Source of the DNA: Thermoanaerobaculales bacterium
Lineage (GTDB): Bacteria > Acidobacteriota > Thermoanaerobaculia > Thermoanaerobaculales > Sulfomarinibacteraceae
Direction of reading: 5' to 3'
Assembly (NCBI GenBank): GCA_035358815.1
Contig: DAOPQC010000005.1
Location: 124,001 to 188,000 of the forward strand
DNA: 64,000 nt
Shown: positions 51,279-59,423 of the stretch, piece by piece
How positions within the stretch are numbered: the first letter of the stretch is position 1
Layout: every line of letters begins with the position of its first letter
Notes under the pieces: model-generated
Databases searched by the model: none
The model's input: only the letters and a program-made list of their open reading frames with translations
What the model was told of the DNA's origin: nothing
Program-made: the position numbers and the translations under genes

Positions 51279-52424
51279 TCACTCCGGGTACACCCTCACC
51301 TCGCGGACGCTGGACAGGGGCACCTCGAAGGTGTGCAGCAAGCTGCCGTGGGCGGCGACCTCGATGCCGAGCTGGAGGGTGAGCGTGCTGCCGGAGACGG
51401 CGACCAATCGGCCCTCGCGGACCGCGTCGTCGGTGGTGTGCACGATGGCTCTCGACCCGACCGCCGCGCGCAAGGCCGGGAGGTCGCTCGGGCCGAGCCG
51501 CTGGTAGCGCTCGAGGCCACCCTGCCGGCGCTCGGCCTGGTCGATGGCCGTGGTCGGGAGCTCGAACCGCAGGGCAAGTCCGCGGGCCCGCTCGAGCAGC
51601 GCAGCGGCCCGCTGCCAGTCGGCGTCGCCCGCCGCCTGGTCTGAGCGGGCGACGAGATCGACCACCAGCAGCCCGGCGGTCTCGTGAACCGCGCCAGCGG
51701 CGAGGTCGATCTCCGCGGCCTGGCCGAGCAGGCTGATCGCCTGGTCGAGGTCGCCGGCCTGCTCGGCCAGCCGGGCCTGCCCGATGAGGTCGGCCAGGCG
51801 TGAACGCGGCCCGGGGGTGGGGGAGGGCCGGGCAACCTCCGGCGCCGCTGTCGGCGCGGGAGTGCCGGCGATGGCTGGCTGGATCGTCCCTGGTCCCCCC
51901 AGCTGCCGACCTGGCTGGTAGCGGATGACGACCGCGACCGCGGCGACGGCCGCCAGCACGAGCACGGCAAGGCCCGCCGCGACGGCGGGGGGCGTGCGCT
52001 GGGGCTGCGTCCCGGGGTCCGGAGGCTCTAGCGCAGGCGGCGGAGCGTTGGTGGCGGCAGGGGCCACGGCACGGGCGATCGGCCCCTTCGCCGGCGGTGG
52101 CGCGGCGGGCTCCATCTCGACAAGCAGCTTCTCGACGTGGCCGACCTCGCGCGCGACGGACATGAAGCCGAGGCTCTCGAACAGGCGGGCGACCGGGAAG
52201 AGCTGGCGGGCGAGCTCGCGGAAGCGGGGTGGCGGGGCGCCGTCGCGACCGCCCGCGGAGAGCTCGCCGACAATCGCCTGGAGCCGCGCCGCCATGTCGC
52301 GGGCTTCCTCGTTGCGTGGGCCCAGCCCCCGGCACTTTCGCTCGATCTCGAGGAGCCGCGCGACCAGCGGCCGCAGCCGCGGCGGGATGCTCGGATCGAG
52401 CTCGGGGGGGCGGTCTTCGGCCAT
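51279..52424 (-). CDS. Single-pass membrane protein with helical N-domain and periplasmic repeat region
   Basis: 381 residues, not a known family to me. A helical cytoplasmic part (about 1-120; LRPLVARLLEIERKCRGLGPRNEEARDMAARLQ) and a Pro/Ala linker lead to one transmembrane helix (VAAGLAVLVLAAVAAVAVVI, about 150-170). The outer part has TPR-like helices (RLADLIGQARLAEQAGDLDQAISLLGQAAEIDLAAG) and a beta-rich end (EGRLVAVSGSTLTLQLGIEV) recalling small OB/Sm-like folds. TAGAAT at 52441-52446 and GGAG lie upstream of the ATG. Adjacent to icd but separated by a terminator. Confidence 0.7.
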   Translation of the reverse strand: MAEDRPPELDPSIPPRLRPLVARLLEIERKCRGLGPRNEEARDMAARLQAIVGELSAGGRDGAPPPRFRELARQLFPVARLFESLGFMSVAREVGHVEKLLVEMEPAAPPPAKGPIARAVAPAATNAPPPALEPPDPGTQPQRTPPAVAAGLAVLVLAAVAAVAVVIRYQPGRQLGGPGTIQPAIAGTPAPTAAPEVARPSPTPGPRSRLADLIGQARLAEQAGDLDQAISLLGQAAEIDLAAGAVHETAGLLVVDLVARSDQAAGDADWQRAAALLERARGLALRFELPTTAIDQAERRQGGLERYQRLGPSDLPALRAAVGSRAIVHTTDDAVREGRLVAVSGSTLTLQLGIEVAAHGSLLHTFEVPLSSVREVRVYPE

Positions 52425-52440
52425 CGGTCTCCGGGGTCGA

Positions 52441-52446
52441 ATTCTA
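52441..52446 (-). promoter_or_regulatory. -10 box TAGAAT for the single-pass membrane protein
   Basis: TAGAAT on the minus strand, 16 nt before the ATG at 52424, with GGAG in the short leader. Confidence 0.4.
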
Positions 52447-52486
52447 CAGGAAGTCCCGGCAGGGGATCTGTTCGGAGGCGAGCCGG

Positions 52487-52537
52487 GAGAGCGGAAGGCG
52501 GGGCGACCGGGAACGGGAACGGGAACGGGAACGGGAA
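52487..52537. repeat. Repeat core GAGAGCGGAAG plus five CGGGAA hexamers
   Basis: GAGAGCGGAAG (52487-52497) is followed by five exact tandem CGGGAA units (52508-52537). A degenerate counterpart (TTCCCG-type units next to CTTCCGCTCTC) occurs at 61035-61111. Confidence 0.6.
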
Positions 52538-52581
52538 ACACCCTCGGGGGAGGGGACGGCCGGGACCGCGCGCGGCCGGCG

Positions 52582-52613
52582 CGAAAGAGAACGCCCCGGC
52601 CGGGGCCGGGGCG
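52582..52613 (-). terminator. Intrinsic terminator of icd
   Basis: On the minus strand the 10-bp stem CGCCCCGGCC/GGCCGGGGCG (52592-52613) is followed by TTCTCTTTCG (52582-52591), a pyrimidine run rare in this sequence. It lies 30 nt after the icd stop. Confidence 0.55.
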
Positions 52614-52642
52614 TAAGGCGTGCGGGACAGGGTGACCGCTGG

Positions 52643-53986
52643 CTACATCCGCTCGATGATCGCGTCGCCGAAGCCGGAGCAGGAGAGCTCCTTGACGTCG
52701 GCGCGGCCCTCGCGCTGCATGAGCCGCGCGAGGTCGTAGGTGACGTGGGCGTCCTTGATCGACTGGCGAATGCCCTTGAGGATGAGGTCGGCGGCCGCGT
52801 TCCAGCCCATGTGGTTGAGCATCATCACCGCTGACAGGATGATCGAGCCCGGGTTGACCTTGTCCATGCCCGTGTACTTGGGCGCGGTCCCGTGGGTGGC
52901 CTCGAACAGGGCCACCTCGTCGGACATGTTGGCGCCCGGGCCGAGACCGAGTCCGCCGACCAGGGCGATGGCGGCGTCCGACATGTAGTCGCCGTTCAGG
53001 TTCGGCAGCGCGAGCACGCTGTACTCGTCGGGCCGGGTCTGGATCTGCTGGAAGATCGAGTCGGCGATGCGGTCCTTGACCAGGATCTTGCCGGCCGGCA
53101 TCTTGCCGCCGAGTGAATCCCAGAGCTCCTTCTCGGTGACCGTGACGTCGCCGAACTCCTCCTTGGCCAGCTCGTAGCCCCACTTGGCGAACGAGCCCTC
53201 GGTGAACTTCATGATGTTGCCCTTGTGCACGAGGGTCACCGACGGCAGCTTCTGGGCCACCGCCCAGGCGAGCGCCTTGCGCACCAGCCGCTTGGTGCCG
53301 AACTCGGAGATCGGCTTGACGCCGATACCGGAGTCGGTGCGGATCTGGCGGCCGGTCTTCTGCTTGACGAGCTCGATGATGGCCAGCGCCACCTCGCCGC
53401 CGCGCTCGAAGTCGTGACCGGCGTACACGTCCTCGGTGTTCTCGCGGAAGATCATGAAGTCGACCTTGTCGGCGTACTTGTTGGGGGCCGGCACGCCCTC
53501 GAAGTACATGATCGGACGCACGCAGGCGAACAGGTCGAGGTGCTGGCGAAAGCGGACGTTGATCGATCGAAAGCGGGCCGTGACCCCGTCGTCCTTGCCG
53601 CACTTGTCGCAGCTCCCCGCGTGGTACTGCTGGTGCGCGCAGTGCAGGCAGACGTGGGTCTCCTCGCCGATCGGGGTGGTGAACGGTCCCTTGATGGCGA
53701 TCCTCAGGTGCCGGATCGCCTCGACCGTCTCGTCGGGGAACTCGCTGCCGTAGTGCTGGAGCCCCTCGAGCCCGGCGTAGAGAGGGCACCAGGCGATCCC
53801 GCGCCTGCCGCCGAACGCCCGCTCGACCGCCGCATCGACGACCTTCGTCATCACCGGCGTGATGTCGAGGCCGATGCCGTCGCCGCGCAGGCACCCGATG
53901 ACCGGATGGTCGCCGATCACCAGCGCGCCGTCGCGATATTCGATGAGATCTCCGTCCGGAATCCTGACGTTCTCAAACTGGCTCAC
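52643..53986 (-). CDS. icd: NADP-type isocitrate dehydrogenase with a Cys4 insertion
   Basis: 447 residues. Oxidatively decarboxylates isocitrate to 2-oxoglutarate. E. coli-like features: GCLRGDGIGLDITPVM, AIKGPFTTPIG, RSINVRFRQHLDLFACVRP (S141 equals the regulatory Ser113 of E. coli), FRENTEDVYAGHDFE, KGNIMKFTEGSF, NLNGDYMSDAAIALVGGLGLGPGANMSDE and ATHGTAPKYTG. Between AIKGPFTTPIG and RSINV, where E. coli has about two residues, there are about 30 extra residues with C113-x2-C116 and C126-x2-C129, a zinc-ribbon-like knuckle beside the active site. GTG start with GGAGGAGG upstream. Confidence 0.93.
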   Translation of the reverse strand: MSQFENVRIPDGDLIEYRDGALVIGDHPVIGCLRGDGIGLDITPVMTKVVDAAVERAFGGRRGIAWCPLYAGLEGLQHYGSEFPDETVEAIRHLRIAIKGPFTTPIGEETHVCLHCAHQQYHAGSCDKCGKDDGVTARFRSINVRFRQHLDLFACVRPIMYFEGVPAPNKYADKVDFMIFRENTEDVYAGHDFERGGEVALAIIELVKQKTGRQIRTDSGIGVKPISEFGTKRLVRKALAWAVAQKLPSVTLVHKGNIMKFTEGSFAKWGYELAKEEFGDVTVTEKELWDSLGGKMPAGKILVKDRIADSIFQQIQTRPDEYSVLALPNLNGDYMSDAAIALVGGLGLGPGANMSDEVALFEATHGTAPKYTGMDKVNPGSIILSAVMMLNHMGWNAAADLILKGIRQSIKDAHVTYDLARLMQREGRADVKELSCSGFGDAIIERM

Positions 53987-54023
53987 GAGCCACCTCCTCC
54001 GTGTCGAACCGCCGTGGCGCAGG

Positions 54024-54030
54024 TATGATA
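54024..54030. promoter_or_regulatory. Overlapping divergent -10 boxes (TATGAT plus / TATCAT minus)
   Basis: TATGATA reads TATGAT on the plus strand (54024-54029) toward the transglycosylase gene and TATCAT on the minus strand (54030-54025) toward icd. Both genes lack another visible promoter, so the two polymerases would compete for the same bases. Confidence 0.45.
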
Positions 54031-54084
54031 CGCGAGAGCAATGGGACTGTCACGGTTGTCGCGAGGAGGCGCCGGAGCCGTGCC

Positions 54085-56115
54085 GTGACGCGGCAACGCG
54101 GCTTCGCGCTGAGCCTCGCCGGGATCTGCCTGGCGGGGTGCGCGCTGTCCGGGTGCCCCCTGTCCGTGCGGCGAACCTCCGGTCTCCAGGGCATCCAGCA
54201 GAGCGGCGAGCTGCGGGTGCTGGTCCGCCCCGGATTTCCAGCCGGAAGCGGGGCTTCGACGGGGGAGGAGGTCGAGGCGGACCTGCTGCGGCAGCTCGCC
54301 GGCCGCCTCGGCGTCGAGATCCGCTGGGTCGAGGTCCGCCGCCACGATCAGCTCCTGACCTGGCTCCACGACGGCTACGGCGACCTGGCGGTTGGCCGGT
54401 TTTCACCCGCCGGGCTGGTTTCGAGCGGAGCCTCTCCGACCCTGGCGGTGAGCTGGGTGGTCGACCAGCTGGTGACCGGCGCCGGCGGGGCCGAGCGGAC
54501 CCTCGAGGAGCTGAGGGGCAGCGAGGTCCACGTCGTGGAGTCGCTGCTTCGCGAGGAGGTGGCGGGGAAGCTGCGTGAAGCCGGCTTGGTGATCCGTCCG
54601 GTGCCGGAGGAGGTCCCGCTCGAAGAGATGCTGGAGCGGGTGCGGCGGGGCCGCTACCGGCTCACGGTGGCCGACTCCGGGTTGGTCGAGGGCGCGGAGG
54701 GGCTGCGGGTGGTCTCCGCCGTCTCCGCACGACGGCCGCTGGTGTGGGCGACGCGGGGGGCGAATGGGCTCCTGCTGAGGGCGGTGGACGACTTCCTGTT
54801 CACCGTGCAGGTGCTGGGGCGGGCAGCTCCCACGGCGGCCTGCCGCGACCTCGACCAGGTCCGGGCGGCGCGCGAGCTTCGCCTGGTGACCCGCAACTCT
54901 CCCACCACCTGCACCGTCGAACGGGGCGGGCTTGACGGGTTCGAGTACCAGCTGGCCAGCGCGTTCGCGCGCGAGCTCGGGGTGCGGCTCGAAATCGTGG
55001 TTCCACCGCCCCGGATCGACCCGCTGTCCTGGCTCGAGCAGGGCTTCGGTGACCTGCTGGCGCTCCACGAGCCGATCGCGGCCGAGGATGAGGGCGCCTA
55101 CCTGGTGGCGGGGTCCTCGCGGACGGTGGCCCTGGTCTCGGTGCTGTCGGCGCGGACGCCCCTGCCCGGTGGGGTCGAGGATCTCGCCGGGATTCCGGTG
55201 GCAGCGTCGCGGCCAGTGGCGTCGCTGCTCGCGCAGCTCGCCTTGGAGCCGCCGATCGATGCCGTGACGCCGACCCCGGGCTATGACGGCCCGGCGGCCA
55301 TCCGCGCGGTGTCGCGCGGCCGAATCGGGGTTGCGGTGGTGGACGAGGACATCGCGAGGCTCGAGCTCGCGAACCGGAACGACCTGAGGCGCGGCCCGGT
55401 CGTGCTGCCGGCGGTCCCGCTGGTGTGGATCGCCAACCCGTCGGCACCGGCGCTCGCGCGCCGCGCCGGCGAGTTCCTGGGCCGGGTGCGGGAGAGCGGC
55501 ACCCTGCAGGTGCTGGCGGCGGCCGAGCTGGGCGCCGAGCCGCCTCCGGCGGTGGCGGAACCGCGAGAGCGGGTCCCGGTGCCGGCAGGCGCGATCACGC
55601 CCTACGACGAGCTGCTGCGGCGTGAAGCGCGGCGGCGCGGCATCGACTGGCGGCTGCTGGCGTCGATCATGTACGAGGAGTCGCGCTTCGATCCGGAGGC
55701 GATCGGCCCCGGCGGGTCGGCCGGGCTGTTCCAGTTCATGCCGGCGACCTGGGAGCACCTCGGCGTCGCCGACCCCCACGACCCCGAGGAGGCGGTTGCA
55801 GCCGCGGCCTGGTACGTCACCTGGCTGATGGAGCAGTTCTCGGACCTCGAGCTGCCCGACCGGACGGCGATGGCGATCGCGTCGTACAACGCCGGGGCCG
55901 GGCACGTGTTTGACGCCCAGCGGCTCGCGGGTGCGATGAGCCTCGATCCGGACCGGTGGCTGGGCGGCGTCGAGACGGCGATGCTGCTGCTCGACGACCC
56001 GGAGCTCGCGAGCTCGTTCCCGAGCGGCGTCTGTCGGTGCCGCCAGGCGGTCGGCTACACCCGGCGGGTGCTGCGCCGTTTCCAGCTCTACAGCGAGCAG
56101 TACTCGCCCGGGTAG
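54085..56115 (+). CDS. Lipoprotein with two SBP-like domains and a lytic transglycosylase domain (MltF-like)
   Basis: 676 residues from the GTG at 54085 (GAGGAGG and CGGAG upstream). The signal VTRQRGFALSLAGICLAGC carries a lipobox LAGC. Two solute-binding family-3-like domains follow: GELRVLVRPGF...LLRQLAGRLGVEIRWVEV (about 35-250) and ELRLVTRNSP...FEYQLASAFARELGVRLEIV (about 270-470). The C-terminal SLT domain has the catalytic E532 in YEESRFDPEAIG, GLFQFMPATW and IASYNAGAGHV. E. coli MltF has one SBP-like domain, so this is an extended form. Earlier in-frame starts overlap the -10. Confidence 0.9.
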   Translation: MTRQRGFALSLAGICLAGCALSGCPLSVRRTSGLQGIQQSGELRVLVRPGFPAGSGASTGEEVEADLLRQLAGRLGVEIRWVEVRRHDQLLTWLHDGYGDLAVGRFSPAGLVSSGASPTLAVSWVVDQLVTGAGGAERTLEELRGSEVHVVESLLREEVAGKLREAGLVIRPVPEEVPLEEMLERVRRGRYRLTVADSGLVEGAEGLRVVSAVSARRPLVWATRGANGLLLRAVDDFLFTVQVLGRAAPTAACRDLDQVRAARELRLVTRNSPTTCTVERGGLDGFEYQLASAFARELGVRLEIVVPPPRIDPLSWLEQGFGDLLALHEPIAAEDEGAYLVAGSSRTVALVSVLSARTPLPGGVEDLAGIPVAASRPVASLLAQLALEPPIDAVTPTPGYDGPAAIRAVSRGRIGVAVVDEDIARLELANRNDLRRGPVVLPAVPLVWIANPSAPALARRAGEFLGRVRESGTLQVLAAAELGAEPPPAVAEPRERVPVPAGAITPYDELLRREARRRGIDWRLLASIMYEESRFDPEAIGPGGSAGLFQFMPATWEHLGVADPHDPEEAVAAAAWYVTWLMEQFSDLELPDRTAMAIASYNAGAGHVFDAQRLAGAMSLDPDRWLGGVETAMLLLDDPELASSFPSGVCRCRQAVGYTRRVLRRFQLYSEQYSPG

Positions 56116-56180
56116 CCGGCGCCTCGGCGGCGGCAGCCCCGTCCCTGTCTCGCGCCGGACGGGTCCTGGAGAGGGGGCGG

Positions 56181-56186
56181 TATACT
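56181..56186 (+). promoter_or_regulatory. -10 box TATACT for the secreted protease
   Basis: TATACT about 54 nt before the ATG at 56240, following the transglycosylase stop by about 65 nt. No -35 recognised. Confidence 0.4.
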
Positions 56187-56239
56187 GACGCTGGACTACC
56201 ACTCGGCGCCTGCACGGATCAAGGCATCCAGGAGGACTC

Positions 56240-59125
56240 ATGTCAGTGCAACCGACTGTTCGCTCGCTCTCCAAGCTGGCTTTGGCGGCCGGCATTCTCG
56301 CCATGCTGGCGCCGGTCGCCGCCGCCCGCACCGGCGTGCCTCCGATGAGCCATACCGCCCAGCTCGCGCCGCTCGACCAGGTCGCGGTGCTCCCACTCGA
56401 GTCGATCGACCGGGAAGCGCTGCTCGCCGAGGACGAGGCGGCGAAGGCGGGCAGCACCGCCAAGCCGCTGCGGGTCGCCTCGCCGGTGGACCTCGAGGTC
56501 ACGCCGGCCGACGCCGGCACCTGGGAGCGTCTCCCGGGTGGTGGGTGGGTGTGGCGGCTGCGGGTCCACGCACCGAACGCGACCGACCTCAACTTCGGCT
56601 TCAGCCGCTACCGGCTGGCCGTCGGCGCGACCCTGCACGTCTGGAGCGAGGACTACGACTACGTCGAGGGGCCGTACACCGCGGCCGACGCCTCGCACGC
56701 CGGTGACCTGTGGACCCCGGTGGTGCCGGGCGAGCGGGCGGTGATCGAGCTCTTCGAGCCGGACGGCGCCGATCCTGGCTCGGAGCTGGTCCTGGGCCGG
56801 GTCGGCCGCGGCTACCGCGACCTGTTCCGGCTCGACGGTGGCGCGCCCAAGGTCGAGTGGTGCAACGTCGACGTGATCTGCCCGGAGGGCGACCCGTGGC
56901 GCGACGAGATCCGCAGCGTCGCCCGGATCATGATCGGGGGCACCTTTCTCTGCACCGGCACCCTGATCATGGACGTGCCCGGCTCCTTCGTCCCCTACTT
57001 CGTCACCGCCCATCACTGTCACATCCCGGACTACGGCGCTTCCTCGGTGGTGGCGTACTGGAACTTCCAGTCGCCGGTGTGTGGCGATCTCGGCGGCGGC
57101 TCGCTGGCCGACAACCAGACCGGGGCGATCCTGCGCGCCTCCCGCCAGGACAACGACCTCTGCCTGATCGAGCTCGAGGAGGACCCGGACCCGAGCTTCG
57201 ACGTCCACTTCGCGGGCTGGGACGCGCGCACCGCGACCGCGCCGCAGGGCAGCTTCAGCGCCCACCACCCGGCGGGCGACGAGAAGATGCTGACGCTCAA
57301 CGACGACCCGCTGACCACCACCAACAACTGCGCCTTCGGCGGCCCGTCCGGCACCCACTGGAACGTCACCGACTACGAATCCGGCACCACCGAGGGCGGC
57401 TCCTCCGGCTCGGCGCTCTGGGACAGCGGGACGCACATGATCGTGGGCTACCTGACCGGCGGTGGTGCGGCGTGCTCGTCGCAGATCAACGACTGCTACG
57501 GCAAGTTCGCGGTCGGCTTCGACGGCCCCTCGGCGGACAGCCGGATGAAGGACTGGCTCGATCCCGCCGACACCGGCACCCGCTTCGTGGCCGGCTCCGA
57601 CCCGAACGGGATGGGCAGCATTCGGCTGGCGGGGATCACGGCGACGGATTCCTGCGCGACCGGCCAGGGAAACCACAACGGGGTGTGGGAGCCGGGTGAG
57701 ACGATCCAGATCGCGGTCGACCTCACGGCGAGCGGCACCACCACCTTCACCGGGATCCAGGGCACTCTCACCAGCCAGACCTCGGGGGTGACCGTGACCG
57801 ACGGCTCGGCAACCTGGCCCAACCTGCCGCCGGGCGGCACCGTGACCTCGAGCGCGCCCCACTTCACGATCCGGGTCGGCTCCGGCGTCAGCTGCGGGAC
57901 CACCGTCTACCTGCTGCTGCAGGTGACCTCGGCTCAGGGCGGCCCCTACGTCTTCCAGCCCTCCGGCAGCGTTGGCTCGTCGCTGACGCCGGAGGTGCCA
58001 CTCCCGATCCCGGACGACGGCACCGTCACCTCGGACCTCGTCGTCGGCCAGAACGTCGCCCTGTCCGACGTCAACGTCCGGGTCGAGATCGACCACACCT
58101 ACGTCGGCGACCTCATCGTGTCGCTGCGCAGCCCGGCCGGCACGACCGTGACCCTGCTCAACAGCCCGGCGTGCGGCGACAACGACATGAACGTGACCTT
58201 CGACGACGCCTCGAGCGTGAACCTGCAGTCCTACTGCGCCGGCACCACTCCCTGGTACCAGGGCGTCGCGCGGCCGTACCAGGCCCTGTCGGCCTTCAAC
58301 GGCCAGTCGAGCGCAGGCACCTGGACCCTGACCGTGACCGACGACGCCGGGTGGGATACGGGGACGCTGGTCGACTGGGAGCTGCTGACGATACCCGCCC
58401 TGTCGGGGACCTGCCAGGCCTGCGGCGGCGGTGGTACGGCCGCGAACACCTACCTGGTGGCCGGGATCGCCCACGCACCCGGCCTGGAGGGCAGCAACTG
58501 GCGCTCCAAGCTGGCGCTGCTCAACCGCTCCGGGCTCGGCGCCGAGGCCACCTTGACCTACGTCCGCAGCTCGGGCCCGCCGGTTTCCCGGTCGGTGACG
58601 GTCGCCAACAGCCAGCTGATGGCCTGGGACGACGTCGCGGTGGCGCTGTTCGGGGTCAGCGCGGACTCCTCGGGCGCGGTCAAGGTCGACTCCACCCAGC
58701 CGCTGCTGGTGACCGCGCGCACCTACAACCTGAGCGCCTCGGGCACCTACGGCCAGTTCCTGCCCGGGGTCGAGGAGACCGACGCGCTCTCGATCGGCGG
58801 GATCGGGCTCATCTCGCAGCTCGCCAAGAACGCCAGCTTCCGCACCAACATCGGTTTCGTCAACTTCGGCGAGGCGGACTGCCGGGCCCGGGTCACGCTC
58901 CGCAACAGCTCCGGCAGCGCAGTCGGGTCGCAGCGCACGGTGACGGTGCCGGCGAGCGGCTGGAAGCAGGACAACGACATCTTCCAGGCGGCCGGCGCCG
59001 GCACCTTCGCCAACGCCTACGCCACGGTCGAGGTCCTGACCGAGGGCTGCGCGGTCTGGGGGTACGGCTCGGTGGTGGACAACAACAGCGGCGATCCGAC
59101 CACCATCCCGATGGAGGTGGAGTAG
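56240..59125 (+). CDS. Secreted lysyl-endopeptidase-like serine protease with P-domain
   Basis: 961 residues. Signal peptide (LALAAGILAMLAPVAAA), a pro-region, then a trypsin-fold protease (about 205-450) with His259 in FVTAHHC, Asp306 in RQDNDLCLIEL and Ser389 in TTEGGSSGSALWD, as in the Achromobacter protease I group. A beta domain (CATGQGNHNGVWEPGETIQIAVDL) is followed by a proprotein-convertase P-domain (about 590-725; VRVEIDHTYVGDLIVSLRSPAGTTVTL, GTWTLTVTDDAGWDTGTL). The tail (about 735-961) contains two similar units starting NWRSKLALLN and SFRTNIGFVN. AGGAGGACTC precedes the ATG. Confidence 0.92.
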   Translation: MSVQPTVRSLSKLALAAGILAMLAPVAAARTGVPPMSHTAQLAPLDQVAVLPLESIDREALLAEDEAAKAGSTAKPLRVASPVDLEVTPADAGTWERLPGGGWVWRLRVHAPNATDLNFGFSRYRLAVGATLHVWSEDYDYVEGPYTAADASHAGDLWTPVVPGERAVIELFEPDGADPGSELVLGRVGRGYRDLFRLDGGAPKVEWCNVDVICPEGDPWRDEIRSVARIMIGGTFLCTGTLIMDVPGSFVPYFVTAHHCHIPDYGASSVVAYWNFQSPVCGDLGGGSLADNQTGAILRASRQDNDLCLIELEEDPDPSFDVHFAGWDARTATAPQGSFSAHHPAGDEKMLTLNDDPLTTTNNCAFGGPSGTHWNVTDYESGTTEGGSSGSALWDSGTHMIVGYLTGGGAACSSQINDCYGKFAVGFDGPSADSRMKDWLDPADTGTRFVAGSDPNGMGSIRLAGITATDSCATGQGNHNGVWEPGETIQIAVDLTASGTTTFTGIQGTLTSQTSGVTVTDGSATWPNLPPGGTVTSSAPHFTIRVGSGVSCGTTVYLLLQVTSAQGGPYVFQPSGSVGSSLTPEVPLPIPDDGTVTSDLVVGQNVALSDVNVRVEIDHTYVGDLIVSLRSPAGTTVTLLNSPACGDNDMNVTFDDASSVNLQSYCAGTTPWYQGVARPYQALSAFNGQSSAGTWTLTVTDDAGWDTGTLVDWELLTIPALSGTCQACGGGGTAANTYLVAGIAHAPGLEGSNWRSKLALLNRSGLGAEATLTYVRSSGPPVSRSVTVANSQLMAWDDVAVALFGVSADSSGAVKVDSTQPLLVTARTYNLSASGTYGQFLPGVEETDALSIGGIGLISQLAKNASFRTNIGFVNFGEADCRARVTLRNSSGSAVGSQRTVTVPASGWKQDNDIFQAAGAGTFANAYATVEVLTEGCAVWGYGSVVDNNSGDPTTIPMEVE

Positions 59126-59323
59126 GGAAGCGGTCGACGTTCTCTCCTGGTCGCGTGCGCGAGCAGGGCGGTAGTTTCTCGGGGTCGCCCAGCACTATGG
59201 CGGCGTGCCGGTCAGCGGGGCTCGGCAACTTCCTGCTACGGCCAGGCCTGCGCCGAGGGATCCCCGCCGCGGCGGCCCGGTCATCTGTTCGTCCTCCATC
59301 CGAAGCCACCTCACCTCGTCAGG

Positions 59324-59338
59324 ATGCGCGCAGCGCAT
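59324..59338. repeat. Hairpin ATGCGC-GCA-GCGCAT, copy 2
   Basis: Identical to 32970-32984. Here the stem extends to 8 bp (GGATGCGC/GCGCATCC, 59322-59340). It lies in the 298-bp gap between the convergent protease and HEPN-like genes, which otherwise shows no gene. Confidence 0.5.
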
Positions 59339-59423
59339 CCCGGGGAGCGGGTAGGGCAGAGGCCAACAGGAGTGACCACGTCAGGAACGCATAGAGGGGC
59401 CTATGCCCTACGCGCTCCCAGCG

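Noticed and set aside
52508..52537. CRISPR-like array from the CGGGAA run
   Set aside because: The repeats are 6 bp and directly tandem without spacers, so this is a simple tandem repeat.
53600..53660. Frameshift or assembly error as the cause of the Icd insertion
   Set aside because: The insertion is a multiple of three, keeps the frame on both sides and has a regular C-x2-C/C-x2-C pattern not expected from random sequence.
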